Source: Chitinophagaceae bacterium (GTDB lineage: Bacteria > Bacteroidota > Bacteroidia > Chitinophagales > Chitinophagaceae). Taken from it: a stretch of 42,471 nucleotides of DNA. A program made the position numbers and the translations under genes. The notes beneath the pieces are model-generated. The model did no database searches. It was not told where the DNA came from and saw only the letters and a program-made list of their open reading frames with translations. Every line of letters begins with the position of its first letter. Within the stretch, counting starts at the first letter, position 1. Below are positions 8,812 to 20,043 of this stretch, piece by piece. The DNA is taken from the NCBI GenBank assembly GCA_027486695.1, contig JAIXOS010000302.1:1-42471 (forward strand), read 5' to 3'.

Positions 8812-11760
8812 ATGAAAAAGATCCTCAAATTAGTATTGCTATTTTTGGCTTTGCATCACCAAGTGGGTGCACAGATAGAAAATACATTTGTACCTATTAA
8901 TGGATTACCCTCAAAAGAAGTTTACTCATTATTAGTAGATAAAAAAGGGTTTTTGTGGATTGGGCATGAATTGGGTTTGAGCAGATACGATGGCATATCA
9001 TTGACAAATTTTACGTGTACCAATCAAGTGTCCTTAAGTATTAGCGATTTACTTGAAGATGAAAACGGAAGAATATGGTGCCATAATTTTTCTGGACAAC
9101 TTTTTTGTGTAGAAAAAGAAAAAATGGTTGAAATAACCGACTACGATTATACAAAAGAAGATGCTTATCCTAAAATAGGGTTATTGGACAAGGAATTATT
9201 GGTAACTAGTAAACAAGGCCTTTTTATCTACCACACTGGTAATCATCAAAAAAAATACATTTTTAAAACGAGCAATGATCAAAAAGCACAGTCAACAGAA
9301 TCAATAGCTATTGCATCCAACTTTGCAATTTTGTACGGAAAAAAACAAATGTATGCCTACAATACAGCAACGGGCTTAAAGCCAATTACAGTATGTTCTA
9401 TGGACTCCAATAATAAACCTTTTAAAATCATGGGCATTTATGCCAATACCACTAATGATACCGTTTTTGGCCTAGACAACAACCAAACACAAATTCACAA
9501 ACTACTGCTGCGGAATGATACCCTTGTCTGTGTTGGCACTGTTCAGTGCTATAGTAGGGTAACATATATTTCAAAAAGCAACATTAATAAATATTGGATA
9601 CATGCAAGCAAACTGAGCCAATTAAATGATGGTACTATTCAAATTCACAATAAAAACATCAGCGATATAGTAGTAGACCATGAAAATAATTATTGGTTGA
9701 GTAGTTTAACAGGAGGCCTGTATTTTATTCCAAAAAAGAAAGCTTGGGAAGTAAAAAAAGATGTTTTCCTAAATAAAGATGAGTTTGTAAAAACCTTTAT
9801 AGCTAGTACAAAAGGGATTATTAAGGTCACCAATTTAGGTAATGTATATATTGGTAATCAACCTAATAAGAAATCTGTATTGCAACTGCCTCAAAATGCG
9901 GGAGAAGTGGTAAATATTGTTGAAGTAAACAAATCGGAGTATTTAATTATTACAGGCAATGCTTTGGTTTACCTCAATATTCAAACATCAATCATTAAAA
10001 CGTACATGGATAAAGTAGCAGTAAAAAAGGCAATTGTTGATAAAGAATATATCTACTTAGCCACTGCGGGAGGTTTCAAAATCATATCATCACACCTAGA
10101 GAAAGAACCTAGGTTTGTAACAGTGAGGGGTAAAAATGCAACAAAAGACAATACGGAAGCCAATTTTAATACAAACCAAAGAAGCAGAAGCATCGCCTAC
10201 AATCTTTCTACAGACCAAATGTATGTGGCGTATAAAACAGGATTGTACAAACTAACACAAGGAGGATATAAACCCATCCTGTACCAAAATATGCCTATTT
10301 ATGCTACAGACCTGATTCTACATAAGAACAAACTAGTAATTGCAACTATGAGCAATGGGCTTTTAATTATGGAGGACAACCGTATCAAGAATATTACAAC
10401 AAAAGATGGACTTACCTCTAACAGTATTATCAAACTACAACAAACGCAAGAATATATATGGTTATTGGGCGCAGGATTGGTGCAAGTGATTAACCTTAAA
10501 ACAGAAAAAATTGAAAATAATTGGGCGCTACCCGATATACATGGAACGGAAGTTTACGACATTAAAATTATCGAAAACAAAAATTGGATAGCCACCAATT
10601 CCGGTATTTACGAGTTTACGTTGCAAAACAACAAGGAACTAAAAAAACCCGTAAATCACTTACTTTTTGTAACAACCGATTTTACTGATACCATTTATAA
10701 CAACCACTCAAGCATTAGCTATAGTCACAACAATATTCAATTTCACATAGCGGCTTTGTGGTACAGCAAACCACTAACCTTACAAATAAAATACCGATTA
10801 TTAGGCAGTACCAATCAAAGTTGGCAAATGGTAAGCGCATTACAAAAAACGGTCAATTTTTCAGCATTAGAAGCAGGAAATTACACTTTTGAAGCCGTTG
10901 CAGTAAACGAATATGGAATAGAAGCAGAAACACCTATTGTTTACAAATTTGTAGTTACAAAACCTTGGTGGATGCAATGGTGGGTATACGCCATTATAGC
11001 AGGTATAATTATTGACATTGTGTATTTAGTAGTACAACAGCGCATTAACAACATCAATAAGCGCAATACCCTAGATTTGAACAATGTACAGCTAGAAGCA
11101 CAATTACGAAACAGCATGCTTACAGCTATGAAAAGCCAAATGAATCCACACTTCATTTTCAATGCACTTAATACTATTCAAAGTTATATTTATACCAACG
11201 ACAAAAGAAAAGCAAGTAGTTATTTAGGCAAGTTTAGCAACCTTATACGCACCATTTTAAGCGCAAGCAACAAAATCAATGTAACACTCACAGAAGAAAT
11301 AGAAATGTTACAATTGTATATAGACTTAGAAGAAATGCGTTTTGAGGATAATTTTGAAGCCACAATTGTAGTAGATCCGGAGTTGAATACGGATACCATA
11401 CAAATTCCTCCAATGCTCATACAGCCCTACGTAGAAAATGCCATTAAACACGGTTTATTGCACAAAGAAAGTAACCGACAACTATCTATCTCATTTCAAC
11501 TCATGAAAGAAATCAATGCGGTACACATTCAGATAGATGACAACGGCATTGGGCGTAAACAAAGTGGCCTTTTATACAAGAAGAAAAACGAAGGTTTGGG
11601 CTTTTCTACAAATGCCAACGATAAACGCATTCACATCCTTAATCAAACATTAAAAAACAAAATAGATATTTCTTTTATTGATAAAAAAGATGCAGAAGGT
11701 AACGCTACCGGAACAACCGTACTAATTTCATTTCCCTTAGAAATGGTACGCTTTAACTAA
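8812..11760 (+). CDS. LytS-type sensor histidine kinase with periplasmic beta-propeller and Y_Y_Y domain (982 aa)
   Basis: Signal peptide; propeller repeats (FLWIGHELGLSRYDG); TM WWVYAIIAGIIIDIVYLVV; His_kinase motif MKSQMNPHFIFNALNTIQSYI; HATPase IPPMLIQPYVENAIKHG. Confidence 0.95.
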   Translation: MKKILKLVLLFLALHHQVGAQIENTFVPINGLPSKEVYSLLVDKKGFLWIGHELGLSRYDGISLTNFTCTNQVSLSISDLLEDENGRIWCHNFSGQLFCVEKEKMVEITDYDYTKEDAYPKIGLLDKELLVTSKQGLFIYHTGNHQKKYIFKTSNDQKAQSTESIAIASNFAILYGKKQMYAYNTATGLKPITVCSMDSNNKPFKIMGIYANTTNDTVFGLDNNQTQIHKLLLRNDTLVCVGTVQCYSRVTYISKSNINKYWIHASKLSQLNDGTIQIHNKNISDIVVDHENNYWLSSLTGGLYFIPKKKAWEVKKDVFLNKDEFVKTFIASTKGIIKVTNLGNVYIGNQPNKKSVLQLPQNAGEVVNIVEVNKSEYLIITGNALVYLNIQTSIIKTYMDKVAVKKAIVDKEYIYLATAGGFKIISSHLEKEPRFVTVRGKNATKDNTEANFNTNQRSRSIAYNLSTDQMYVAYKTGLYKLTQGGYKPILYQNMPIYATDLILHKNKLVIATMSNGLLIMEDNRIKNITTKDGLTSNSIIKLQQTQEYIWLLGAGLVQVINLKTEKIENNWALPDIHGTEVYDIKIIENKNWIATNSGIYEFTLQNNKELKKPVNHLLFVTTDFTDTIYNNHSSISYSHNNIQFHIAALWYSKPLTLQIKYRLLGSTNQSWQMVSALQKTVNFSALEAGNYTFEAVAVNEYGIEAETPIVYKFVVTKPWWMQWWVYAIIAGIIIDIVYLVVQQRINNINKRNTLDLNNVQLEAQLRNSMLTAMKSQMNPHFIFNALNTIQSYIYTNDKRKASSYLGKFSNLIRTILSASNKINVTLTEEIEMLQLYIDLEEMRFEDNFEATIVVDPELNTDTIQIPPMLIQPYVENAIKHGLLHKESNRQLSISFQLMKEINAVHIQIDDNGIGRKQSGLLYKKKNEGLGFSTNANDKRIHILNQTLKNKIDISFIDKKDAEGNATGTTVLISFPLEMVRFN

Positions 11761-11891
11761 GCAATAACACAAAAAAAGCAAAAATTGTCACAGAATTGTA
11801 TAAAATATGTAATTTCAGCGAAAAGAACATTTGGTCATTTTTGTTACTAATTGAAAATCAATTCATCAATACACAATAACATAGTAATAAC

Positions 11892-12650
11892 ATGTCGGGA
11901 ATAAGGGCAATTATAATAGAAGACGAAGGAAAGGCGGCACAATTACTCGAACTCATGTTAACCAACATAGATCCTAGTGTAGTTGTGGTAGAAAAGTGCA
12001 AAGATTTGCCAAGCGGCGTGCGAAGTATCAAGAAAAATCAACCGGATATCGTTTTTCTCGACATTGAAATGCCGGGCTACAGCGGTTTGCAACTGCTAGA
12101 ATTTTTTAATGAAGACGAAATTGCATTTAGTATTGTGTTTACCACAGCGTTTAATGATTATGCCATTAAAGCTTTTGAACTAAGTGCAATTGACTATTTA
12201 TTAAAACCGTTGCAAGAAGACAAACTACAACATGCGCTCGATAAACATAAAAAAATAAAATCGAGTACCAATGCCAAAAACATTGCCTTACTAAAACACA
12301 ACTTACAATCCAATTTATCCCGAAAAATTGCCATTCCGGTAGCAAATGGTTTGGAAATAGTAAAAGTGGAAGACCTCAATTATTTTCAGGCCGAAGGTAG
12401 TTACACCAAAATATTCACTCGTGGTAAAACACCAATTTTAGTTAGTAAAAAGCTGAAATATTTTGAGGACTTATTAGAAGAAGATACTTCTTTTATCCGT
12501 TGTCATAGAAGTTATATGGTAAATATACACTCTATTAAAAAGTACGTAAAAAGCGATGGAGGCACTCTAATAATTGAAGATGGTGCTGAAATACCAATTT
12601 CGGTAGATAAAACGGAAGAAATATTGAAATTATTGAATAACCTTGTTTAG
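11892..12650 (+). CDS. LytTR-family response regulator
   Basis: REC domain (IEDE...VFLDIEMPGYSG...FTTAF...AIDYLLKP) followed by LytTR DNA-binding domain (YFQAEGSYTKIFT...FIRCHRSYMVNI). Confidence 0.95.
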   Translation: MSGIRAIIIEDEGKAAQLLELMLTNIDPSVVVVEKCKDLPSGVRSIKKNQPDIVFLDIEMPGYSGLQLLEFFNEDEIAFSIVFTTAFNDYAIKAFELSAIDYLLKPLQEDKLQHALDKHKKIKSSTNAKNIALLKHNLQSNLSRKIAIPVANGLEIVKVEDLNYFQAEGSYTKIFTRGKTPILVSKKLKYFEDLLEEDTSFIRCHRSYMVNIHSIKKYVKSDGGTLIIEDGAEIPISVDKTEEILKLLNNLV

Positions 12651-12659
12651 AATCATCAA

Positions 12660-12697
12660 CAAGAAAGCCAAATACAAAAATGTATTTGGCTTTCTTG
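12660..12697. terminator. Bidirectional hairpin terminator between LytTR regulator and recQ
   Basis: Perfect 17-bp inverted repeat CAAGAAAGCCAAATACA-AAAA-TGTATTTGGCTTTCTTG. Confidence 0.85.
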
Positions 12698-12721
12698 TTC
12701 TATAAAAGTAGGTACAATAAA

Positions 12722-15019
12722 TTAGTTGCCGTAAACGCTCAAAAACTTAATTCGCATAATTTTTAATTGTTCAAGTGTAAAATCGCCGTCTGCTAGCTCT
12801 TTTTGCGCTACTTCAAGCGATGAAGTTTCGCAACCTTTAAAATAATCAATAATTTCTTCTTGCTCATAATTATCTAGCCAATCGTCAATTGCATAGTCTA
12901 GGTTAAGTTTGGTACCGCTTGCTGCAATTGTTTCCATCTCTTCCAACAATTCGGTAAGGCTTAAGCTCTTATTTTTGGCAATGTTTTCTAAAGGTATTTT
13001 TTTGTCAATGTTTTGGATAATGTAAATTTTATTGCTGCTTTTATTGGCAACACTTTTCATTACAAAATCTTCCGGCTTGTCTATATTATTTTCCTCAACA
13101 TATTTACCAATCAGTTCTACAAAGGGTTTTCCGTATTTAAGCGCTTTACCCTTACTTACTCCTTGACAGCGCTCCAACTCGGCCAATGTGGTGGGGAATA
13201 GCGTACACATATCTTGCAAAGAATTTTCTAAGAAAATAACGAACGGTGGCAATGACTTTTTCTTAGCTTCTTTTTGTCGCAATTCCTTCAACATTTGTAG
13301 TAGCTGCTCATCTAAAGCAGTTGCCGCAGTGCTAGCACTACCCTCTCCTTCGTCATCATCTGCGTTTGCATCTTCAAACAAGTTGTTAAGTACAATTTTA
13401 AATGAAGTCGGTTTTTTCAAAAAGGCAATGCCTTTGTCTGTCAGTTTTAGTAACCCATATTCTTCAATATCTTTTCGAATCAAATTTTCTAATAACATTT
13501 GTCGGATAAGGCTATTCCACAAATGTTCTTCTTTATCTGTACCAATACCAAAAACGGGTAGTTTTTCGTGCTTGTACATAGTAATTTGCGATGTTGCTTT
13601 GCCTCGCAATACGCTTACCACATAATCGGTAGTAAAACGTTCGTCTAATGCTTGTATAACTTTGATTACTTTAACTACTTCTTCTTTGGTTTCAAGTTGT
13701 TCTTTTGGATGGTTACAATTATCGCAATTGCAACAATTATCGGTTTTCCATTCCTCACCAAAATAGTGTAATAAAATTTTTCTTCTACAAACACCACTTT
13801 CGGCGTAGGCTACAGTTTCATCTATCAATTGGGCACCTACTTCCCGCTCACTCAGTGGTTTATCGCGCATTAAATGTTCTAATTTAGACACATCTTTGTG
13901 CGAATAATACAAAATACACAAACCCTCTAAACCATCTCTTCCTGCCCTTCCGGTTTCTTGGTAATAATTTTCAATAGATTTGGGAATATTGTAGTGAATA
14001 ACAAAACGTATATCAGGTTTGTCAATACCCATACCAAACGCTACAGTAGCTACTATCACTTGTACATCTTCGTTCAAAAATTGGTCTTGTCTATCGGCAC
14101 GTAGTTTTTGATCTAAACCTGCATGGTAGGCAACCGCTTTAATATTATTGGCTACTAACAATTCTGCAAGTTCCTCAGTTGTTTTTCGGTTAAGGGTATA
14201 TATAATGCCACTCTTTCCTTTGTGTTGCGAAATAAATTTAACGATGCTTTTAACCGTTTGATCTTTCTTAATTTTTGGCTGTATTTCGTAATACAAATTG
14301 CTTCTATTGAAAGAGGAAATGAAAATATTCGGATTGCGAAGTCCCAAATTCTTTACGATATCACTTTGTACTTTCGGTGTAGCAGTAGCTGTAAGTGCAA
14401 TAACAGGGATGGTTGGGTTGATAATATCCATCATATCGCGGAGCCTACGGTATTCAGGTCTAAAATCGTGGCCCCATTCACTAATACAATGCGCTTCGTC
14501 TACAGCAAAAAAAGAAATATTTAAGTCAGCAAAATATTCTAAGTTTTCTTGTTTGGTGAGTGTTTCTGGCGCTACGTATAAAAGTTTGGTTTTTCCGGCA
14601 GTTAAATCCTGCTTTACAGCAGTAATTTGACCTTTGTTGAGCGAAGAATTGAGAAAATGTGCCACATTATCATTTTCGCTATAACCTCTTACCAAATCTA
14701 CTTGGTTTTTCATCAGGGCTATTAATGGCGAAACAATGATAGCACATCCGGGTAATACCATTGCGGGTAATTGATAGCACAAACTTTTTCCGCCGCCTGT
14801 AGGCATAATTACAAAAGTATCGTGACCGGCTAATAGACTTTTAATGGCATCTTCCTGACGACCTTTAAAGTCTTTAAAACCAAAATACTTTTGCAAGCCT
14901 TCCTGTATTTCTTGCATGCTTGTGTTTAAACTTACAAGAGGAATGTTTGCTGGAATAGGCGTTTTAGTAACCTTTGTTTTTGAAGTTGTGGTACCCGATG
15001 ATTTTCTTGCTGTTGACAT
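12722..15019 (-). CDS. recQ: ATP-dependent DNA helicase RecQ
   Basis: 765 aa; [63 protein letters not shown], and Zn-binding [12 protein letters not shown]...CCNCDNC. Confidence 0.97.
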   Translation of the reverse strand: MSTARKSSGTTTSKTKVTKTPIPANIPLVSLNTSMQEIQEGLQKYFGFKDFKGRQEDAIKSLLAGHDTFVIMPTGGGKSLCYQLPAMVLPGCAIIVSPLIALMKNQVDLVRGYSENDNVAHFLNSSLNKGQITAVKQDLTAGKTKLLYVAPETLTKQENLEYFADLNISFFAVDEAHCISEWGHDFRPEYRRLRDMMDIINPTIPVIALTATATPKVQSDIVKNLGLRNPNIFISSFNRSNLYYEIQPKIKKDQTVKSIVKFISQHKGKSGIIYTLNRKTTEELAELLVANNIKAVAYHAGLDQKLRADRQDQFLNEDVQVIVATVAFGMGIDKPDIRFVIHYNIPKSIENYYQETGRAGRDGLEGLCILYYSHKDVSKLEHLMRDKPLSEREVGAQLIDETVAYAESGVCRRKILLHYFGEEWKTDNCCNCDNCNHPKEQLETKEEVVKVIKVIQALDERFTTDYVVSVLRGKATSQITMYKHEKLPVFGIGTDKEEHLWNSLIRQMLLENLIRKDIEEYGLLKLTDKGIAFLKKPTSFKIVLNNLFEDANADDDEGEGSASTAATALDEQLLQMLKELRQKEAKKKSLPPFVIFLENSLQDMCTLFPTTLAELERCQGVSKGKALKYGKPFVELIGKYVEENNIDKPEDFVMKSVANKSSNKIYIIQNIDKKIPLENIAKNKSLSLTELLEEMETIAASGTKLNLDYAIDDWLDNYEQEEIIDYFKGCETSSLEVAQKELADGDFTLEQLKIMRIKFLSVYGN

Positions 15020-15261
15020 AATAATAAGCCAATTTCGCTTTTAAAAAATATTGCGAATAAAAGTTACCTTTTTTTATCCAATAAAACTATTTTTCTTTTT
15101 AATAATGTTATAAAAAAAAATAATTGATTTGCGAAGGTGAGCGAAGTTACAAAAGCATTATTGTAAATGCAATGTTATTCAACAAAGATTAAAGGAAAAT
15201 GAAAAAAACTATTGGGAAGGCAATAAAAATTATACCAATCAGGTATTAACTTTACAATTAC

Positions 15262-16224
15262 ATGAATAGTATTATATTAGAAAGTGCAAAAAAAACCATT
15301 TTGGCCGAAGCAAATGCTATTAGCCAACTTGCGGAGTATTTAAACAGCGATTTTGAAGAAGTAGTTCAATATTTACACTCAACTACCGGCAGAATTGTAG
15401 TTAGTGGTATTGGCAAAAGTGCCATAATTGCACAAAAAATTGTTGCAACTTTCAACTCTACCGGAACTCCAGCTTTGTTTATGCATGCAGCAGATGCCAT
15501 ACATGGCGATTTGGGCATGATTCAAGAAAATGACTCTGTAATTATTATCAGCAAAAGCGGCGAAAGCCCGGAAATCAAATACTTGATTCCCATCATTAAA
15601 AACTTTAAAAACAAAATCATTGCCATTGTAGGCAATACCAACAGCTACTTAGCTACCAATGCTCATTACGTATTAAACACTACGGTTAGCGAAGAAGCCT
15701 GCCCAAACAACTTGGCACCAACAACAAGTACTACTGCACAAATGGTTATGGGCGATGCTTTGGCTATTTGTTTGATGCAGTTATCGGCCTTCACTAACAA
15801 AGATTTTGCAAAATACCATCCTGGAGGCAATTTGGGGAAAAAACTCTATTTGCGGGTAGAAGATTTAATTGCCAACAATGAAATACCAAAAGTATTGCCC
15901 ACAGCAGGTTTAAAGGAGGTAATTATTGAAATTACGGGTAAACGCTTAGGTGTAACTGCTGTTACAAATGCAGCAAATACCATACTAGGTATTATAACTG
16001 ATGGAGATTTACGAAGAATGCTGGAACACACCAACCAAATTTCGAACATTACAGCACTAGATATTTGTACAAAACAACCCAAACAAATTGAAAAAGAAGC
16101 GATGGCCATTGAAGCACTTGAAATGATGAAACAATACGACATTACACAATTATTGGTACACGAAAACAACCAATTTGTAGGCGTATTACATATTCACGAT
16201 TTGATGAGAGAAGGTATTCTGTAG
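15262..16224 (+). CDS. kdsD: Arabinose-5-phosphate isomerase, SIS + CBS domains (KpsF/GutQ family)
   Basis: 320 aa; VVSGIGKSAIIAQKIVATFNSTGTPALFMHAADAIHGDLGM, SKSGESPEI, FAKYHPGGNLGKKL and C-terminal CBS pair. Confidence 0.95.
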   Translation: MNSIILESAKKTILAEANAISQLAEYLNSDFEEVVQYLHSTTGRIVVSGIGKSAIIAQKIVATFNSTGTPALFMHAADAIHGDLGMIQENDSVIIISKSGESPEIKYLIPIIKNFKNKIIAIVGNTNSYLATNAHYVLNTTVSEEACPNNLAPTTSTTAQMVMGDALAICLMQLSAFTNKDFAKYHPGGNLGKKLYLRVEDLIANNEIPKVLPTAGLKEVIIEITGKRLGVTAVTNAANTILGIITDGDLRRMLEHTNQISNITALDICTKQPKQIEKEAMAIEALEMMKQYDITQLLVHENNQFVGVLHIHDLMREGIL

Positions 16225-16263
16225 AAAAAAAAGAAGACATTTTTAAAGTACGCTGCAACCCAT

Positions 16264-16271
16264 TATATTTG
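16264..16271 (+). promoter_or_regulatory. Putative -7 element (TATATTTG) upstream of manC
   Basis: TAnnTTTG match 28 bp before the start codon. Confidence 0.35.
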
Positions 16272-16298
16272 AGTACAACTTTTTAACTAAATTATTTT

Positions 16299-17384
16299 AT
16301 GAACAACAGTAACTATTATGTTGCCATCATGGCGGGAGGAATTGGAAGTCGTTTTTGGCCTCAAAGCCGTACGGGATATCCAAAGCAGTTTTTAGATATA
16401 TTAAATACAGGCAAAAGCCTCATTCAATGGACATTTGAACGTTATGCTAGCTTTGTTCCAAAAGAAAACATTTACGTAGTTACGGCAGTGGAATATAGCC
16501 ATATAGTAGCCGAACAACTGCCAGATATACCTGTAGAAAATATAATAGCCGAACCAAGTAAAAAAAATACAGCTCCTTGTGTGGCTTTAATCGCTTTTAA
16601 ACTACTTCAAAAAAATCCGAATGCAGCATTAGTGGTTGCTCCAAGCGATCATATGATTGTAGATACCGAAACCTTCAGAAATATTACTTTGAAAGCTTTG
16701 GATTTTGTATGTAAAACAAACTCGTTTGTAACCCTCGGTATTCAACCAACCTATCCCAATACCGGTTATGGCTACATACAACACGAAATGACCGATAGTG
16801 GCAATGGTATTTTTAAAGTAAAAACTTTTACTGAAAAACCCAATTTAGAATTGGCAAAAACCTTCATAGCAAGTGGCGATTTTTTATGGAATGGCGGCAT
16901 TTTTGTATGGCAGGCTAAAGATGTGGTAAAAGCATTTGAAATGTATGATCCTGAAACTTTTGATTTGTTTGATGCAGAAAAACAACTTTTCAATACATCG
17001 GAAGAAATAGCAGCTATTGATCGGATTTATCCATTATGTAAAAATGTAAGCATTGATATTGCTATAATGGAAAAAGCACAAAACGTGTATGTAATTCCTT
17101 CATCATTTGGTTGGAGCGATTTAGGTACATGGACAAGTGCCTACGACAATTTAGAAAAAGATCACTTAGGTAATGCTTTAGCTACCGAAAACGTTATTGT
17201 AATTGATGCTTCTAAATGTATGGTTAGCGCTCCGGCAAACAAATTGTTGTTATTACAAGGCTTAGACGATTTTATTATTGTTGATACGCCAGATGCATTG
17301 ATGATTTGTAAAAAAGAAAAGGAACAGGCAATTAAAGAATATGTTGCCGAAGTAAAGAGAACGAAAGGGGAACAATATTTATAA
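16299..17384 (+). CDS. manC: Mannose-1-phosphate guanylyltransferase
   Basis: 361 aa; IMAGGIGSRFWPQSRTGYPKQFLDI, AEPSKKNTAPCVALIA, FTEKPN, FLWNGGIFVW, FGWSDLGTW. Confidence 0.95.
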   Translation: MNNSNYYVAIMAGGIGSRFWPQSRTGYPKQFLDILNTGKSLIQWTFERYASFVPKENIYVVTAVEYSHIVAEQLPDIPVENIIAEPSKKNTAPCVALIAFKLLQKNPNAALVVAPSDHMIVDTETFRNITLKALDFVCKTNSFVTLGIQPTYPNTGYGYIQHEMTDSGNGIFKVKTFTEKPNLELAKTFIASGDFLWNGGIFVWQAKDVVKAFEMYDPETFDLFDAEKQLFNTSEEIAAIDRIYPLCKNVSIDIAIMEKAQNVYVIPSSFGWSDLGTWTSAYDNLEKDHLGNALATENVIVIDASKCMVSAPANKLLLLQGLDDFIIVDTPDALMICKKEKEQAIKEYVAEVKRTKGEQYL

Positions 17385-17387
17385 ATT

Positions 17388-17420
17388 AAAAAGCCGGTAA
17401 TATCGTTTTACCGGCTTTTT
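17388..17420. terminator. Bidirectional hairpin terminator
   Basis: AAAAAGCCGGTAA ... TTACCGGCTTTTT between convergent genes. Confidence 0.85.
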
Positions 17421-18890
17421 TTATTTAAAACGATAATGTAATACTTGTACAGATTGTTTTACTCTAGCAACACAACTAATTGTCTTTTTTTCATTGCCAC
17501 TCAGTAACTCTATACTGTTACTACCCTCTTGCAAAGGAACTCGCACATAGTTAATATAAGCAGGTAAAGTAAGCCAACTGCGGGTATCTGCCTTTTCTGT
17601 AGCCGTATTAAAAATATTGACAGCCAAACTTGTAATTATTCCGGCCATTTCAGCATCTTCTTGTTTCTTCTTTTCATCTTTTGAGTCAGAGGTACTTTTA
17701 GCTATAGCGGTAGCAGCCTCTTTAGAAGCTCGCTCAATTAATTTTTTGGCAATTTGACGTGCTATTGCATGTGCTATTTCGGTTAATTGTCTTTCTTGCA
17801 AAGTTGTTAGAGCCAATGCATTGATGTTTTCGGCTAATTCAGTTGTATAAAGAGATGAATTTACCAATACCGTAGGTACAATAGTATGATCGGTTTGTAC
17901 TACATAATAGGGAAGAGCTATACGGGTAACATTGACACTTTTAGAAGAAAAAGAATTACCATACATATTTCGGTAAAAACCATTATCGAAGGGTACACTA
18001 ATCCGATTGCCGCTAGCGTCGAAATAATAAAAATCACTATTGCCGTAGCCATCTCTCGACAAAACAAAATTTTGTTCACTTTTAATAGGTGCCCAACCTT
18101 GTTCAATAAAAATGATAGCTTCTGCAAACGATTTATTATCCACTAAAGTGGTATCTGAAAAACCAAATTTAGAACGATATTGCTGAGCTATATCAAAAAA
18201 ACCCATTTGACTAGCAGTTCGAATAACATCTTTTTTTAGTTGTTTTGGTATTGCAACTCCATAATACAAACTTTTTGCACTGAGAAAAATATCAGCTGCA
18301 TTACGATAGGCAATAAAAGCATTGTTAATATCTCCGGCAACTTCATAAAGTAATCCTTGTAACATGGTAGCAAAGGCATCCGTTGCATATACATTTTTCG
18401 GATTTTTGTAACTATCTAACAAAGCCTTGTTACGTAAACTTATTCTACGTGCCTCAACAATAGCATCATCAATTTTATTCAAATACAAATAATTAAGCGA
18501 TTTGTAATAATGAATCAAGAAAGGATCAAAAGGTTCTCCCAAATATTTCTGCATACTTGGATTGATCGTTAACGATTTTAGTACGTCGGCGCCTGAACGC
18601 TTATTTATATCTAAAAATGCATCCGCTAGGTTAAAAAAATAATTACTACTATCGTAATCGTGTGCTAAATGCAGTACAGTACCTTTTTCAATAAAATACA
18701 AAAATTTATTTCTGCTTTGTTGTATATAATTATTGTTATCAAGTGCGGTTAAAGCATCTTGGTATTGGTTAGTCCGTACTACTTGTTTATAGTATCCGGA
18801 CATTTTGTGATGGTAAGTGGCACACGAAAAAAGAAAAGGTATACACAGTAATACCATGCATACCCTATTCCGTTTATATACATCACTCAT
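17421..18890 (-). CDS. COG3014-like TPR-containing lipoprotein (489 aa)
   Basis: Lipobox FLFSC near the N-terminus; helical repeats; gene order with LpoB matches the known COG3014/LpoB association. Confidence 0.7.
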   Translation of the reverse strand: MSDVYKRNRVCMVLLCIPFLFSCATYHHKMSGYYKQVVRTNQYQDALTALDNNNYIQQSRNKFLYFIEKGTVLHLAHDYDSSNYFFNLADAFLDINKRSGADVLKSLTINPSMQKYLGEPFDPFLIHYYKSLNYLYLNKIDDAIVEARRISLRNKALLDSYKNPKNVYATDAFATMLQGLLYEVAGDINNAFIAYRNAADIFLSAKSLYYGVAIPKQLKKDVIRTASQMGFFDIAQQYRSKFGFSDTTLVDNKSFAEAIIFIEQGWAPIKSEQNFVLSRDGYGNSDFYYFDASGNRISVPFDNGFYRNMYGNSFSSKSVNVTRIALPYYVVQTDHTIVPTVLVNSSLYTTELAENINALALTTLQERQLTEIAHAIARQIAKKLIERASKEAATAIAKSTSDSKDEKKKQEDAEMAGIITSLAVNIFNTATEKADTRSWLTLPAYINYVRVPLQEGSNSIELLSGNEKKTISCVARVKQSVQVLHYRFK

Positions 18891-18921
18891 TCCTTTAAAT
18901 TTGATAAAACAATCGACTGAA

Positions 18922-19515
18922 TTAATTTTTTACATATTTGGCAATTTTTTTATCGCCAATCCATACAATTTCATTTGTTTCAATATTGGTTAACTCCAAA
19001 TTAATTTGATAAGTAACAGTTTTTTGCTTTTTATATGCATCAACAATAGAATTAATAGAACCTTGCAAAATATAGTCGGCTCCATTTTCTAAACCAAATT
19101 TTTTCATTGTACTAACAGATGCATTGGTTTGCATATCGGCTTTCTCGGCTCTTAAAGCTTCTCTTTTTTTACCACTTTGAACCAATCCTACCAACTGTGT
19201 ATTAATAAATGCCCGCTCTAAGTCTTTCATGAAAGTTTCAGACTCAATGTGTTCATGACTTTTATTAGTGATAATTCCAACTATTACTACGGGCTTTTTT
19301 CCTTTAGCAGCTGTATGGTTGGATAGCCATTTTTCGGCAATAATTTGTTTGGTCATTGCTTCAGCAGTTAATCTGCTGTCTGTATTGTTCCAACTTCCAC
19401 TGATATCAATTTGTTCAGCAGGATCTATACGGGTTACTTTTCTGTTGGCACAGCCGGATAATACAAATGAACTTACAGTTGTAAGCATGACAAACGACAA
19501 AAACGTTTTTTTCAT
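18922..19515 (-). CDS. lpoB: LpoB-like penicillin-binding-protein activator lipoprotein
   Basis: Lipobox LSGC; ANRKVTRIDPAEQIDISGSWNNTDSRLTAEAMTKQII and GADYILQGSINSIVDA typical of LpoB family. Confidence 0.8.
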   Translation of the reverse strand: MKKTFLSFVMLTTVSSFVLSGCANRKVTRIDPAEQIDISGSWNNTDSRLTAEAMTKQIIAEKWLSNHTAAKGKKPVVIVGIITNKSHEHIESETFMKDLERAFINTQLVGLVQSGKKREALRAEKADMQTNASVSTMKKFGLENGADYILQGSINSIVDAYKKQKTVTYQINLELTNIETNEIVWIGDKKIAKYVKN

Positions 19516-19539
19516 ATAAATAAATTATTGATAAATATT

Positions 19540-19935
19540 TTAAAACCAAAAACACCAATTACGCGATCTGTAACCAACTTGTGGCAAGAAAAAATTTGGC
19601 TGTTGAAAAAAAGGAGAAAAGCCATTGTAGCCAAATTGATTCCAATGATTAAAACCTTGAAAACCACTATTGTTAGCATAAGCCAATCGAACTTGCTGTC
19701 TGTTGTTGATACGTGCTTGTTTGTGTGCTAGTTTCTCTTGATACCAATCGTAAGCCTGATAGGTTTGCTGTACAGTAGTATTAAAATTTTGTAGCAAACT
19801 ATCTTTTAACAACATATAATGTTGTTGACTTTGCAAATAATTTGGATTTTGATCGGCTACAGGCAAAACGGAAGTTGACTGAGCATTTACTTGACAAACC
19901 ATAAAAGCCGCAACGATAAAAAGTAACTTTTTCAT
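19540..19935 (-). CDS. Small secreted Gln/Asn-rich hypothetical protein (131 aa)
   Basis: Signal peptide MKKLLFIVAAFMVCQVNA; same strand, 24 bp upstream of the LpoB start. Confidence 0.65.
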   Translation of the reverse strand: MKKLLFIVAAFMVCQVNAQSTSVLPVADQNPNYLQSQQHYMLLKDSLLQNFNTTVQQTYQAYDWYQEKLAHKQARINNRQQVRLAYANNSGFQGFNHWNQFGYNGFSPFFQQPNFFLPQVGYRSRNWCFWF

Positions 19936-20043
19936 GATAAAAAATTTTGCGTTGTTATTGCGTATCTACAAAATAGAAGACAACTAAAATTGGACCAATG
20001 ATACTTTTGAAATGTGAAAATATTGTTACAATAGAAATTAAAT

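Noticed and set aside
13188-13625. 145-aa + strand ORF
   Set aside because: Antisense to recQ, no family resemblance; Ser/Phe-rich shadow ORF.
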